DNA from: Ktedonosporobacter rubrisoli
GTDB lineage: Bacteria; Chloroflexota; Ktedonobacteria; Ktedonobacterales; Ktedonobacteraceae
NCBI RefSeq assembly: GCF_004208415.1
Contig: NZ_CP035758.1
Location: forward strand, 9,548,001 to 9,612,000
Direction of reading: 5' to 3'
DNA length: 64,000 nucleotides
Within the stretch, counting starts at the first letter, position 1. Each line of letters opens with the position of its first letter. Under the pieces are notes generated by a model that was not told the origin of the DNA, did not search any database, and saw nothing but the letters and a program-made list of their open reading frames with translations. A program made the position numbers and the translations under genes. Shown in pieces: positions 27,837 through 36,827 of the stretch.

Positions 27837-29058
27837 ACCTGTTTGGGCATTGGCTGAGTCGCCAGGTTGGCAATAGCCTGTAAAACCTGCTGCTCTGAGA
27901 TGCTGCGCACACAGGGATGCTGAGCTACTTCCTCTGCTGTAAAGTCGAGGCGGCCGCAAGGAATCGTTGCGCAGCCTTGACAACGTTGCTTTGAGGCAAT
28001 GGCGATGTGGCGCGCTGCTGGACCCCAGGGGCCGAAGATGCGGGTGTCGGTCGGACCGAAGAGATTCACTGTAGGCACTCCCTGGGCAACCGCCAGGTGC
28101 AGCGGTCCGTTATCTACTCCCAGGACCAGTTGAGCGCGTTGTAATAGCGCGGCAAGTTGGCCCACCGTGGTATTTGTGAGGAGAAGTGCGGGGGCATCCA
28201 GCTTTCGCGCGATTTCTTCTAGCATTGGCCGCTCTTGCTGACTCCCCGTGAGTACGAGCTGTGGCGCCGTGGAAAATTGTGGCAGCGAGGCAAGCCGATT
28301 AGCGCAAGTCGCCCAGGCTTCGGGACGCCAGAGCTTGACCTCGCCTCCTGTACCGGCGTGGATGACGACGATTGGCTGTTCGGGACTAAGGCCTTCTGCT
28401 TGCAGATGTTCGCTTGCCCATTGCTGTTCAGCCGGTGTGGGCGTAAATTGCAGCGGGTAGCGCTCGGGCGTATATAGCTCGTCGAGCGGCTCGTAGCCAA
28501 GAGCCTGAAGACTGGCACTGATCAGGCGCAGATTGGATATGCTGGCGTGCTCGTGCGCTGGAAAGGGCAGTGCGTGCGTCAGGAAGGGTGTGCCCGGCTC
28601 TATAGCATAGCCGATGCGGCGTGGGATTGCTGCGAGATAGATAAGCGCAGCTCCCCACCAGAAATCGGGACGCAGGTTGATCGCCATTGCATAGTTTTCT
28701 CTGCGCAGCTGCTGAGCTGTCCTGAGCAAAAGCTTATAGGGCTCTAAGGGGCCTTGTGGCGCGCGCTGAAAACCGGGAAAAGGGCAGCTCATGAGCTGAT
28801 TGATAGCCGGATGACGTGCTACAACCTCTTTTGACCAGGGCCAACCATCATTGTGATCTGGGCAGCAGGAAGGTGCTGCTGAAGCGCATGTAAGATCGGC
28901 GTGGTCAGGACCAGATCTCCAAGATGATCGGGACGGATGAGCAAAATGCGTGGATTGGCTGATAAGTGCCGTTGGGCGCTCCTGGTGGCCATATAGGCGC
29001 CAGGCACACCCAGAACGCGTACAATTGCCAGGATAAGAAGCCTGAGCAGGCGCTTCAT
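27830..29058 (-). pseudogene. Glycosyltransferase family 9, interrupted by a one-base frameshift
   Basis: Translation starts at ATG 29058 (overlapping the upstream stop as ATGA) with MKRLLRLLILAIVRVLG and the motif ILLIRPDHLGDLVLTTPIL. The frame then ends early at 28819 with ITMMVGPGQKRL. The remainder of a normal family-9 enzyme, starting WSKEVVARHP, continues in another frame to 27830. Restoring one base near 28837 gives GP-WSKEVVARHP, aligning with PPWASEVVKRHP of the enzyme at 3-1157. The C-terminal part is intact (GVDNGPLHLAVAQGVPTVNLFG). Either a sequencing indel or a recent inactivating mutation. Confidence 0.85.
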
Positions 29059-30233
29059 GAAGCAACCTCCTTGCTTTGCGCACTGGAGGTAAGGCGCTCT
29101 ACCGCCTCCCATACATCATCAACGCTCACGGAGGCCATACATGTGCAGTTAGCGCAGGCTTGCATCTGGCCCAGGAAAAAGCAGGGCCGTCCTGTAGGAT
29201 GGCGCCAGATGGCTACATGTTTGGCTTCATCCAGAGGATAGGGTCCGTACTCCTGGGGACTGGTGGGGCCAAAGATGGCGATTACTGGAATGCCTACAGC
29301 CGCAGCCAGGTGCATCGGACTACTATCGTTGCCAATGAAGAGTGAGCAGGCTTCGAGTTGAGCCGCCAACTGACCAATGCTCAACTTCCCGGCAAGGTCA
29401 ATGACAGTGCCTTCCGGGACATCGAGCTCATTCAGGATGGCCTGTGTCAGGGCTGTATCATCGGGCCCACCGATAAGGAGCACGCGGGCCTGGCGCTCCT
29501 TAACCAATCTATCTACCAGGGCTCTATAGCGTGCCAGGGGCCAGCGTTTGGCTGTTAACTCCATTCCCGGGTTGCTTCCTCCTCCGGGAAAAACAGCTAT
29601 CTGCAAGCCCGAAGCATGTAGCGCGCTCTGCCTCTCTTCAGCTGTCGGTTGGAAGTGCATGTGGGGATGCTGGACCGTAAGCCCTATCGCACGGGCGAGA
29701 TTGAGATAGATCTCAGCCTGGTGCTCCAACTGTTCAGGCGAGGTAGAGACTGCAACCTTATCGGTAAGCGCAAAGCCGCGACCCAGACTATCGGGTCCGA
29801 CGCGGCGTGGTATTCCTGCCAACCAGGGAAGGAGCGCGAGCATAGGAGAGCGATCTAAAACAAAGGCGAGATCAAAGTGGCGCTGGCGTAAACGCTGGGC
29901 CAGCTTGAGATAATCGCTAAGGCTATAGCGCCCGCTTATTCCAACTGTCTGGCTATCGATAACGATATCCACAGCAGGCTGATGCTCTGCAATAACCTTG
30001 GACCAGCTTCCCGCCACATAAGTAATAGTTGCCTCGGGATAGTTGCTACGAATAACTTCTAGCAGTGGTGTAGTCATAATCAGGTCGCCAAGACAGCAGG
30101 GTTTGATCACAACAATGGAGCGTGGCTGTCGGCGGGCGCGTGCTACAAAAGGGCTACGAACGCCGTCAAGGGCTGCAAAAGGAACGCGTAGCAGGGTGCA
30201 TAACGCAGTAATAATTTGCTGACGCAGAGCTAT
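29055..30233 (-). CDS. Glycosyltransferase family 9, probable non-canonical start
   Basis: The first standard start is GTG 30110, giving 351 residues that begin inside the conserved first strand (VIKPCCLGDLIMTTPLLEVI). The frame stays open upstream and encodes a hydrophobic/basic stretch similar to the N terminus of the next gene (ALRQQIITALCTLLRVPF). GGAGG lies immediately before ATA 30233 and 9 nt before CTG 30227, so translation may begin at one of these, yielding about 390 residues. Later motifs are normal: FPGGGSNPGMELTAKRWPLARY and GNDSSPMHLAAAVGIPVIAIFG. It overlaps the stop of the zinc-ribbon gene and the start of the frameshifted glycosyltransferase. Confidence 0.82.
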   Translation of the reverse strand: MALRQQIITALCTLLRVPFAALDGVRSPFVARARRQPRSIVVIKPCCLGDLIMTTPLLEVIRSNYPEATITYVAGSWSKVIAEHQPAVDIVIDSQTVGISGRYSLSDYLKLAQRLRQRHFDLAFVLDRSPMLALLPWLAGIPRRVGPDSLGRGFALTDKVAVSTSPEQLEHQAEIYLNLARAIGLTVQHPHMHFQPTAEERQSALHASGLQIAVFPGGGSNPGMELTAKRWPLARYRALVDRLVKERQARVLLIGGPDDTALTQAILNELDVPEGTVIDLAGKLSIGQLAAQLEACSLFIGNDSSPMHLAAAVGIPVIAIFGPTSPQEYGPYPLDEAKHVAIWRHPTGRPCFFLGQMQACANCTCMASVSVDDVWEAVERLTSSAQSKEVAS

Positions 30234-31015
30234 TGTCCTCCGTCTTTTTCGATTTGCGGCTCTTTTGAGCTCTGGAGATGCAGATTGCCGCTCTCCACTT
30301 CTCCGGTCTCGATTGACATTGCTGCTGTGTCTTGCACGGTTTGCTGATCCGCAACAGCGTAGCTCTGCTCGGATGCGCTTCCACGCACCGTTGGCAGATG
30401 GAACAGGTCGCTATCCTGGGTAGGGGCGCCACAATTATGGCAATAGATATTGCCAGGCACAATCTCGACGTTGCAATTGGTGCAGCGCGGCACTGTTCCA
30501 GAAGAAGACGTTCCGGCGGGCATAGAGATAGTGTCAAGAGAACTTATTGCCGTGTTGACGCCCGGCGGTGGAGGTGGAACGGTGACGGGAATCGTCGGGT
30601 CAAAGTGTGATTGATATGCCGGTGTAGGTGGTATATATGCAAGATCTCCAGCTTGGGGATGCGGGCCTGTAGAAGGCTGGGCAGGCTGAGCAAGATTTGT
30701 GGCTGCCGTTGAAGGGCCTGGCTGAGCTCCTGGCAACGGAACGCCCTGGCCCTGCGTAGCTTTAAGCTCTACTTGAGCCTGTTCCAACTGCTGGCGCAGG
30801 CTTACTAGCTCCTGACAGAGGGAAAGAAGCTCGCTCTGTGTGAGTTGCCCGGTAGCAAAGAGCTCCATAGTTCTGCTGAAAAGCATCTGCTGTCCCGTAT
30901 TAATCTGGCGCGACAAATTATCAATCGTGGAACGGAGACGCTGGGCCTTGGCGATTCGCGCCGCCTCTTGCGTAGCTTTCTCCAAGCCACGTTGTACTGA
31001 GTCCCAAATGTTCAT
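30230..31015 (-). CDS. Zinc-ribbon protein with N-terminal coiled coil
   Basis: About 261 residues from ATG 31015 (AAGGGATG upstream); a longer frame to 31195 lacks a ribosome site. An N-terminal helical coiled-coil region (residues 1-100, rich in Gln, Glu and Leu) is followed by a Pro/Thr-rich linker and a zinc ribbon CTNCNVEIVPGNIYCHNCG near residue 180, then a Gln/Glu-rich tail. Such proteins are common and functionally unassigned; a scaffold or regulatory role is possible. Its stop overlaps the ribosome site and start region of the following glycosyltransferase, so the two are linked. Confidence 0.72.
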   Translation of the reverse strand: MNIWDSVQRGLEKATQEAARIAKAQRLRSTIDNLSRQINTGQQMLFSRTMELFATGQLTQSELLSLCQELVSLRQQLEQAQVELKATQGQGVPLPGAQPGPSTAATNLAQPAQPSTGPHPQAGDLAYIPPTPAYQSHFDPTIPVTVPPPPPGVNTAISSLDTISMPAGTSSSGTVPRCTNCNVEIVPGNIYCHNCGAPTQDSDLFHLPTVRGSASEQSYAVADQQTVQDTAAMSIETGEVESGNLHLQSSKEPQIEKDGGQ

Positions 31016-31333
31016 GAGCTTACATCCCTTTTGCTGAGTGGCTTTTTTAACTATTCTGACCCTGCCATTATAGCAAAGCCGGGGAGGGAAGTCGAGCAAT
31101 GAAGAACAAACGGAGAAGCTTGAGCTTTCCCTGGTAAGGTGGTGCAGGGCAATTTGCTGGATCGCGCCGTAAATTGCCAGCTTGTGTTGCGACATTTCTT
31201 AACCAGGACTTCTGTTGTCCTTGCTAACGAATGGAAGCCCTCATTAGGCAGCGCTGCCAGGCGCGAGAAGCAGGTGAATGGGTAATCCTGGCATAAAGTC
31301 GGTGGATTCAAGGAGTCCTGGCGCGAGAAAGTA

Positions 31334-31380
31334 AGAAGAGAGGCGGGAATACTCTCAAGGTATCACCCTGCCCCTCTTCT
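31334..31380 (-). terminator. Hairpin terminator after the DUF5679 micro-gene
   Basis: AGAAGAG-AGGCGGG pairs with CCCTGCCC-CTCTTCT, starting 6 bp after the stop codon at 31386. Confidence 0.55.
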
Positions 31381-31385
31381 GCCCT

Positions 31386-31541
31386 TTACTTTTTGTCCGA
31401 GCCAAGGATGGCATTCACTGTTGTACCACAGACAGCACACTGGCCACGGAGGGCAGGTTTGCCGTTTTTCATAGTGGTACGCTGGGCATCTTTCATCTCG
31501 GTCTTTTTCTTGCACTTCACGCAATAATATAAGTCTGCCAA
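31386..31541 (-). CDS. DUF5679-type zinc-binding micro-protein
   Basis: A 51-residue protein, TTG start with TAGGAGG 9 nt upstream. Sequence runs ADLYYCVKCKKKTEMKDAQ, then TTMKNGKPALRGQCAVCGTT. Two CxxC pairs (CVKC and CAVC) should bind one zinc ion. It is a paralog of the gene at 46172-46336, with the same KNGKPAL and TT ends. Proteins of this kind are small, conserved in several phyla and without an assigned role. It lies 24 bp beyond ispE on the same strand and may be co-transcribed with it. Confidence 0.82.
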   Translation of the reverse strand: MADLYYCVKCKKKTEMKDAQRTTMKNGKPALRGQCAVCGTTVNAILGSDKK

Positions 31542-31565
31542 GGCTTAATACCTCCTACATTTCGG

Positions 31566-32510
31566 TTAATAAAAACTGATATCTTTGGCGTTGGGATCAA
31601 TTGCACGCGTAAGATAAACTTCGTATCTTTGAGTGTGCAATCGCTGATATACTCGTGTAGCACTGGCAAGATCGGGAAATGGGGCAAAGAGTGTTGGACC
31701 ACTTCCCGAAAGCCGCACACAAGGAGCCCCTGCTTGCAGCATATCTTCTCTAGCCCGACCCACATCAGGGTAGTGTTCCAGCACACCGCGTTCCAGGCTA
31801 TTGTGTAAATATTCCAGTCGAAAGGTATCTCTCGTTTGTAAGGCTGTACAGACGATGCGGCTTTGTTCGCCAGTGGTGTAGTCAAGAGGAGTGAGTTGGC
31901 GAAACACAGTTGCTGTTGAGATGCCGATGCTGGGTTTGACGAGGAGCAGCCAGCGCATGGATGCGGGCCAATTGGGCGCCAGGGGCGTCACTTTTTCCCC
32001 GCGTCCCTCACAGAGCGCCAGGCCTCCGGTCAGAAAAAACGGCACGTCAGAACCCAGGGAAGCCGCGATAGTAAGCATATCCCGTGGGGATAGCTCTAGC
32101 TGCCACCATTGCTGTAATGCTAACAATACTGCTGCCGCATCGCTACTCCCGCCGCCTAATCCAGCTGCGGTGGGAATACGTTTATGCAGCTCGATCATAA
32201 GCCCTTGAGTGAGTGAGAGCTGCTGAAGCACAGCTTCGGCTGCGCGCACAACCAGGTTATCCTGAGTGTTGAGCTCTGGCTGCGTGCAAAACACGCTAAC
32301 ACGCTGGTCCTCGGTCAGGGTAAGACAAATGGTATCATAAATATCGACGGTCTGCATGACTGTGGCGAGCTCATGATAACCATCAGGGCGTCTTCCCAAC
32401 ACGTCGAGTGTCAAGTTGATCTTGGCGTAAGACCGGATAGCGCGAGCCTGGCCTATGATATGTGTATGCTCTGTAGCATGCTGCAAGTGACTCATGGAAG
32501 CATTTTGCAT
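31566..32510 (-). CDS. ispE: 4-diphosphocytidyl-2-C-methyl-D-erythritol kinase
   Basis: A 314-residue GHMP kinase of the non-mevalonate isoprenoid pathway, phosphorylating CDP-methylerythritol. N-terminal SYAKINLTLDVLGRRPDGYHEL and the ATP loop PTAAGLGGGSSDAAAVLLAL are characteristic, as is the C-terminal VRLSGSGPTLFAPF. The first 25 residues are an extension and the ATG at 32495 (MSHLQHA) is an alternative start. Located near the glycosyltransferase operon, it supplies precursors for polyprenyl carriers, though proximity may be chance. Confidence 0.95.
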   Translation of the reverse strand: MQNASMSHLQHATEHTHIIGQARAIRSYAKINLTLDVLGRRPDGYHELATVMQTVDIYDTICLTLTEDQRVSVFCTQPELNTQDNLVVRAAEAVLQQLSLTQGLMIELHKRIPTAAGLGGGSSDAAAVLLALQQWWQLELSPRDMLTIAASLGSDVPFFLTGGLALCEGRGEKVTPLAPNWPASMRWLLLVKPSIGISTATVFRQLTPLDYTTGEQSRIVCTALQTRDTFRLEYLHNSLERGVLEHYPDVGRAREDMLQAGAPCVRLSGSGPTLFAPFPDLASATRVYQRLHTQRYEVYLTRAIDPNAKDISFY

Positions 32511-32629
32511 AGAAATAAAAAACTTGTCAAGCTGGAGGCCGTTTTTGTGACCAAAGTAGTAGGAGGCGTTGCCAAAATTGCCTAGTAAAGTGGGCGATGT
32601 ACTGCTCGATAGCCTAGAAATCCCTTTTT

Positions 32630-32658
32630 TTGAGAGTATGCCGGGCCTATGCTATACT
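32630..32658 (+). promoter_or_regulatory. Housekeeping-sigma promoter
   Basis: TTGAGA (32630-32635), 17-bp spacer, TATACT (32653-32658). It drives the TIM-barrel gene starting at 32732. Confidence 0.7.
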
Positions 32659-32731
32659 GTAGCGTGTGCATGTGTAGATGCTTCGCTTCTAAATCCTGTA
32701 TTTCTGTCAGCTCCTAGTGCAGGTGGGTAAT

Positions 32732-33715
32732 ATGGATATAACCATTGCGTATTTTCACTCTTTTCTCCATCCCGATATTGTCAAACGTGATTTCGAGCAG
32801 ATACGAGCGGTGGGTGCGGGAAGTATTGTCTATGCCATACATGAACAGGAAGAGCAGCGCTGGTCGCGTGATCTGGAGCGAGGGTTGCGTTTAGCCCAGG
32901 ATGCAGGGTTGAAGGTGCTTCTCAGTCTAGGGCGCTATGGCAATTTGTTCGCCGGTCCATCGTTGATGCCAAGCTGGTATACGTTCCGGCATCCCGAGTC
33001 GCGCCTGAAAGATAGGCATGGTCGCTCCCACGGTATTTCATGCTTCAACCATGAGCCTTTTCGGGCCTGGCTCTTTAAGGAGGTTGAGAATTATCTGAGG
33101 AACTATCCTATCAATGGTATTTTGCTCGATGAGCCACGTGGGCCTGATATCACCTGTTTCTGCTCAGCCTGCCGTGCGCTATGCCCGGATATTGTCGATT
33201 TGCAGCATTTTAGACGCCGCTCAATGATTGATTTCCTGGGGGAATTATTTGCTTGTGTGAAGCGAGTGGATCGACATGCCGGAACTGTGATTACTTTGCT
33301 TCCCCAGGATCTCTATCTCATCGATGAACTGGCCGCCTTGCCCCATCTCGATACAATTGGTTGCCATCTCTTCTGGCAGTTGTTACATGAAGATATAGAG
33401 CAAGTCAGGAGATGGGGGGATACTGTCGTAGATGCTGCGCGCCGGGCCGAGAAACGTAGCCAGCTCTGGCTGCAGAATTTTAGCCTTGATGAGGGCGATG
33501 AGCGGTTTCTTGAGCAATCTTTTGGGGATATGCTCAAAACCGAGCCTGACGAGGTGGCTTGCTACTATTACTGGCGAAATAATGCTGATCCCGAGCGGAT
33601 CTGGCAAACGACACGTGGCCTATTGCGGCGTATTCCTCGTCGCCAGCTTCACTGGCAACCAACGCTTTCGCGCATCCCTATCCCCGCCTTACCGGAAGCC
33701 GAAAAAGAACAATAG
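32732..33715 (+). CDS. TIM-barrel glycoside-hydrolase-like protein
   Basis: About 327 residues from ATG 32732 (AGGTGGG upstream; an in-frame GTG at 32717 is weaker). The sequence alternates short strands and helices as in a TIM barrel: ITIAYFHSF, GLKVLLSLGRYGN, NGILLDEPRG and YYYWRNNADPERIW. After the candidate catalytic Asp-Glu (LLDEP) comes a four-Cys cluster CFCSACRALC, seen in several uncharacterised glycosidase-like families. No signal peptide, so cytoplasmic. The substrate is unknown. Confidence 0.65.
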   Translation: MDITIAYFHSFLHPDIVKRDFEQIRAVGAGSIVYAIHEQEEQRWSRDLERGLRLAQDAGLKVLLSLGRYGNLFAGPSLMPSWYTFRHPESRLKDRHGRSHGISCFNHEPFRAWLFKEVENYLRNYPINGILLDEPRGPDITCFCSACRALCPDIVDLQHFRRRSMIDFLGELFACVKRVDRHAGTVITLLPQDLYLIDELAALPHLDTIGCHLFWQLLHEDIEQVRRWGDTVVDAARRAEKRSQLWLQNFSLDEGDERFLEQSFGDMLKTEPDEVACYYYWRNNADPERIWQTTRGLLRRIPRRQLHWQPTLSRIPIPALPEAEKEQ

Positions 33716-33772
33716 ACGCAAAAAAAGAGTATGGCGGGCTGATCGTTCAGCTTTTCATACTCTTTTTTGCGT
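33716..33772. terminator. Long bidirectional terminator
   Basis: ACGCAAAAAA-GAGTATG pairs with CATACTC-TTTTTTGCGT, giving a 17-bp stem flanked by A and T tracts so that it works in both directions between two convergent genes. Confidence 0.85.
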
Positions 33773-33793
33773 TTTGTTTATTAGCAAAGGCTA

Positions 33794-34576
33794 TTAGCGA
33801 GGCAAGAAGGCTGGCGAGTTCTCTTTTTCTTCTTGCTCAAGTTTCTCCAGCAGCTGACGCAGCGCCTTGATGTGCTGCTCTGTCTGCTCGCTAGAGCTGC
33901 TAGCTGTGAGAATAACCGCCTGGATACCCAGCAGGCTGAGGTTATAGACGTCAGCCTCGCTCAACTCTCCTTTTGCCTGGACAAAAGCCGGGAAGCGCGC
34001 AGCTTCGCGCACCGCGCGGTAATTCAAGAGCTCTTCTATAGTTAAAGCTCCAAGGCTATTAAGGCTAAAGTCTAAGCTCACGGCGGTAACGCCATTGAGG
34101 CCCATGATGTTGCGCAACAGTTCCGGGTAAGTCTCCTCAGTGCGCAGAGGAACTGTAACAACTTTTTCCAGTTCCTTTTTTTCGAGCGTGAGAAGATGCG
34201 CCGGTGCCTCGAATGGCAAAATTACAAAGCTGATCCCCTGGTCCTTAATGTGGCTCAGGCTATCGCGATCCAGCTTATTCAGGTTGCCGGTAATACGCAG
34301 CCCGGAAACAAGGTTCTCGCTGCTGGCTTTAGCAGCCTCGATCTCCCGCTTGAGCGTCTCAAAGAGCGTATTGTCCTTGCCATCCCAGGTAAAGAGGAGG
34401 CCATCGGCTCCAGCTTTAAGAGCTGCCTCCGCTCCCCCTGCGCTGATAGTAGGGAACTCGACGACAAGAGCTGCCGCATGCGGTTTAGACTCTATTCTAT
34501 TCTTGCCAAGGAAGCCTATGCCACTACTGCTCTGTGCTCGGCGTGCCTGCGCAAACAAATCTTGCAGTTTAGCCAT
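33794..34576 (-). CDS. Predicted TIM-barrel-like cytoplasmic protein of unknown function
   Basis: About 260 residues from ATG 34576 (TTAAGGAT upstream). The order of elements (AALVVEFPTISAGGAEAALKAGADGLLFTWDG, ENLVSGLRITGN, ISFVILPFEAP, VTAVSLDFSLNSLG, GIQAVILTASSSSEQTEQHIKALRQLLEKL) fits a beta/alpha barrel with a C-terminal helix. No catalytic motif is recognised. It is transcribed alone, convergent with the glycosidase-like gene. Confidence 0.6.
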   Translation of the reverse strand: MAKLQDLFAQARRAQSSSGIGFLGKNRIESKPHAAALVVEFPTISAGGAEAALKAGADGLLFTWDGKDNTLFETLKREIEAAKASSENLVSGLRITGNLNKLDRDSLSHIKDQGISFVILPFEAPAHLLTLEKKELEKVVTVPLRTEETYPELLRNIMGLNGVTAVSLDFSLNSLGALTIEELLNYRAVREAARFPAFVQAKGELSEADVYNLSLLGIQAVILTASSSSEQTEQHIKALRQLLEKLEQEEKENSPAFLPR

Positions 34577-34861
34577 ATCCTTAACGTCTCTCCTTATCAT
34601 GGTACGGCCATATGCATATGGCTCGTGCTGTGCAGTTGTTTTATTATGCTTGCCAAATTGTGAATGTTAGTCCATTATAGCACTTCTGTGAACGACAGCG
34701 GTATGCTTTGCCAGGCGAAGCAAGCAGCTTACGCCAATTCCGGTTAAATCATAATTCCTATATCCTTGCCCCTTCTACCTACATTGTTTATAATGGGCGG
34801 GACTCCAGGTTGGGGGATTTGGTGTTTACAATTCATGTTGATTAGCTGTTGGAAGTGTGTT

Positions 34862-35749
34862 ATGTTGCAAGATGCTGTAGAAAGTTTTATTGCCTCACTT
34901 TCTGTTAAAGAGTATGAGAATGGTGGCAATCATCGAAATACCATCATGGCTTATCGGAATGATCTGCGCCAGTTAAGTGCCTACCTGGAGCAGCAAGGCT
35001 TGGAGGAGTGGTCACAGATTAGCCAGGAACATGTGCTTGGCTACCTTGTAGAGATGCGTGATACTCAGGCCTACCGGCCAACGACAATTGCGCGTAAGCT
35101 CGCGGCCCTCAAGTCGTTTTTCCGTTATATCCATAATAGCGGTATGATTGCCAGTGATCCGGTGGAGAAGTTAAAATCCCCACATATAGAGAAGGATTTA
35201 CCCCAGGTTTTAAGCGTCGAACAGGTTGAGCAGCTCTTTGCTCTGGTAGAGAATACCACACCAGGCGGGCAAAGAGATTTTGCTATGCTGCATGTGCTCT
35301 ATTCTACCGGGATGCGAGCATCTGAAATTGTCTCTTTAAATATGGCTGACTGTGAAATAGCGCGGGCCAGGGTACTTTGTCCCGTGCACAGCGGTCAGCT
35401 CAAGCGTGAGCGCGTGTTGCCCTTATCCTCTCTGGCGATAGAGGCAATGCAGCGTTATCTTACAGACGGGCGCCCTCGTCTGGCACGTCGCACAGGGGAA
35501 AGTGCGTTATTTCTCAACCATCATGGAGAACGATTGACTCGGCAAGGTTTCTGGCTCATTATTAAAGGGTATGCGCGGCAAGCTGGCATTACCGACCTTA
35601 CGCCGCATATGCTGCGGCACTCCTTTGCCTTTTTGATGCTTCAGGAAGGCAAGGAACTGCGCTTTGTGCAGGAGCTGCTGGGGCATGCGCATATCTCGAC
35701 TACGCAGGTCTATCGCCATCTGGCGCTGGCTACCGTGGCTCATAAATAG
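34862..35749 (+). CDS. Tyrosine recombinase (XerC/XerD-like)
   Basis: About 295 residues from ATG 34862 (GGAAG upstream); an open extension to 34766 lacks support. The N-terminal SAM-like DNA-binding domain is followed by the catalytic domain with Arg in STGMRASEI, HMLRH (His-x-x-Arg), GHAHISTTQ and the nucleophile Tyr in TTQVYRH. Length and pattern match chromosomal-dimer-resolution recombinases acting at dif. No phage genes, partner integrase or attachment repeats are nearby, which favours a housekeeping role over an integrase. Confidence 0.87.
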   Translation: MLQDAVESFIASLSVKEYENGGNHRNTIMAYRNDLRQLSAYLEQQGLEEWSQISQEHVLGYLVEMRDTQAYRPTTIARKLAALKSFFRYIHNSGMIASDPVEKLKSPHIEKDLPQVLSVEQVEQLFALVENTTPGGQRDFAMLHVLYSTGMRASEIVSLNMADCEIARARVLCPVHSGQLKRERVLPLSSLAIEAMQRYLTDGRPRLARRTGESALFLNHHGERLTRQGFWLIIKGYARQAGITDLTPHMLRHSFAFLMLQEGKELRFVQELLGHAHISTTQVYRHLALATVAHK

Positions 35750-35975
35750 GGCCACTCTTCCGGCAAGATCAGGCAGGCATAGCTCTGCAGGGTTGAGCTA
35801 GGATTGTGTCGTTGACGGAGTTTAAGAAACAGGAATGATTTTTCTACTCTAGCTGTGGGATACATTGGCACTCACCTGGAGTATGGCATAGCTAGTGCTG
35901 GAGAGCACTGCTAGAAGGTTGCAGAGCTATTTTAGGAAGATCCCGGGTTCTTAAACTCCCTTTGATCGGGGGAAG

Positions 35976-36827
35976 ATGATGCTGCAATATGAACAGGCGA
36001 CGGAAGCTGCTGCTGTCATTCGCAAACATACTGACCGCCGCCCAGAGGTGGCCATTGTGCTTGGCTCGGGTCTGGGGGATCTGGTAGCAGATCTAAAAGA
36101 TGCTATCGCGATACCATATGCGGAGATCCCGCACTTTGCGCGCTCTACGGTTGTTGGTCATGCAGGCCGTCTACTCATAGGTTTGCTTGAGAATGTGCCG
36201 GTAGTTGTGATGCAGGGGCGCTTTCATTTCTACGAGGGCTATGCCCTACAAATGATTACGTTGCCTGTGCGGGTCATGTCTTTGCTGGGCGCGAAGACGC
36301 TGATCGTGACAAATGCCGCAGGCGGCGTTAATCCTCAATATCGGCCGGGCGACTTTATGCTTATTCGCGATCACATTAACATGCCAGGTCTGGCCGGCGC
36401 CAATCCGCTGGTGGGAGCCAACGAAGAGCGCTTTGGTCTGCGTTTCCCACCTCTGGCCCATGCCTATGATGCGCAGTTGCGTAAGCTTGCCCATTCGGTT
36501 GCTCAGAGCTATCCTGAGATCACTCTGCATGAGGGTGTGTACACGATGGTGGCCGGACCCAGCTTTGAGACTTCGGCGGAGCTGCGCTTCTTGCGGACGA
36601 TAGGAACTGATGCCGTAGGGATGTCAACGGTGCCGGAGGTGATTGTTGCGCGCCATATGCAGATGCGTGTTCTGGGCTTAAGCCTGATTACAAATCTGGC
36701 AACGGGCGAGGAAACGGAAGAAGTCAACCATACCGAAGTATTGACTACAGCCGATGCCGCCCGTCCCAAGTTTGCCAATCTGGCACGTGGAATCGTGCGT
36801 GGGATTGCTAATTATTCGCCGTCTTGA
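35976..36827 (+). CDS. punA: Purine nucleoside phosphorylase (trimeric, inosine/guanosine type)
   Basis: A 283-residue enzyme that splits purine nucleosides with phosphate to base and ribose-1-phosphate. Diagnostic segments: IVLGSGLGDLVADL, VVMQGRFHFYEGY (phosphate and ribose contacts), TNAAGGVNP and GPSFETSAELRFLRTIGTDAVGMSTVPEV. Preceded by GGGGGAAG. Its 3' end overlaps by 20 bp the convergent gene on the other strand. Confidence 0.95.
   Translation: MMLQYEQATEAAAVIRKHTDRRPEVAIVLGSGLGDLVADLKDAIAIPYAEIPHFARSTVVGHAGRLLIGLLENVPVVVMQGRFHFYEGYALQMITLPVRVMSLLGAKTLIVTNAAGGVNPQYRPGDFMLIRDHINMPGLAGANPLVGANEERFGLRFPPLAHAYDAQLRKLAHSVAQSYPEITLHEGVYTMVAGPSFETSAELRFLRTIGTDAVGMSTVPEVIVARHMQMRVLGLSLITNLATGEETEEVNHTEVLTTADAARPKFANLARGIVRGIANYSPS

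Noticed and set aside
35750..35975. Possible dif or attachment site beside the tyrosine recombinase
   Set aside because: No 28-bp dif-like palindrome or direct repeats were seen on either side; the recombinase looks like a housekeeping XerC/D.
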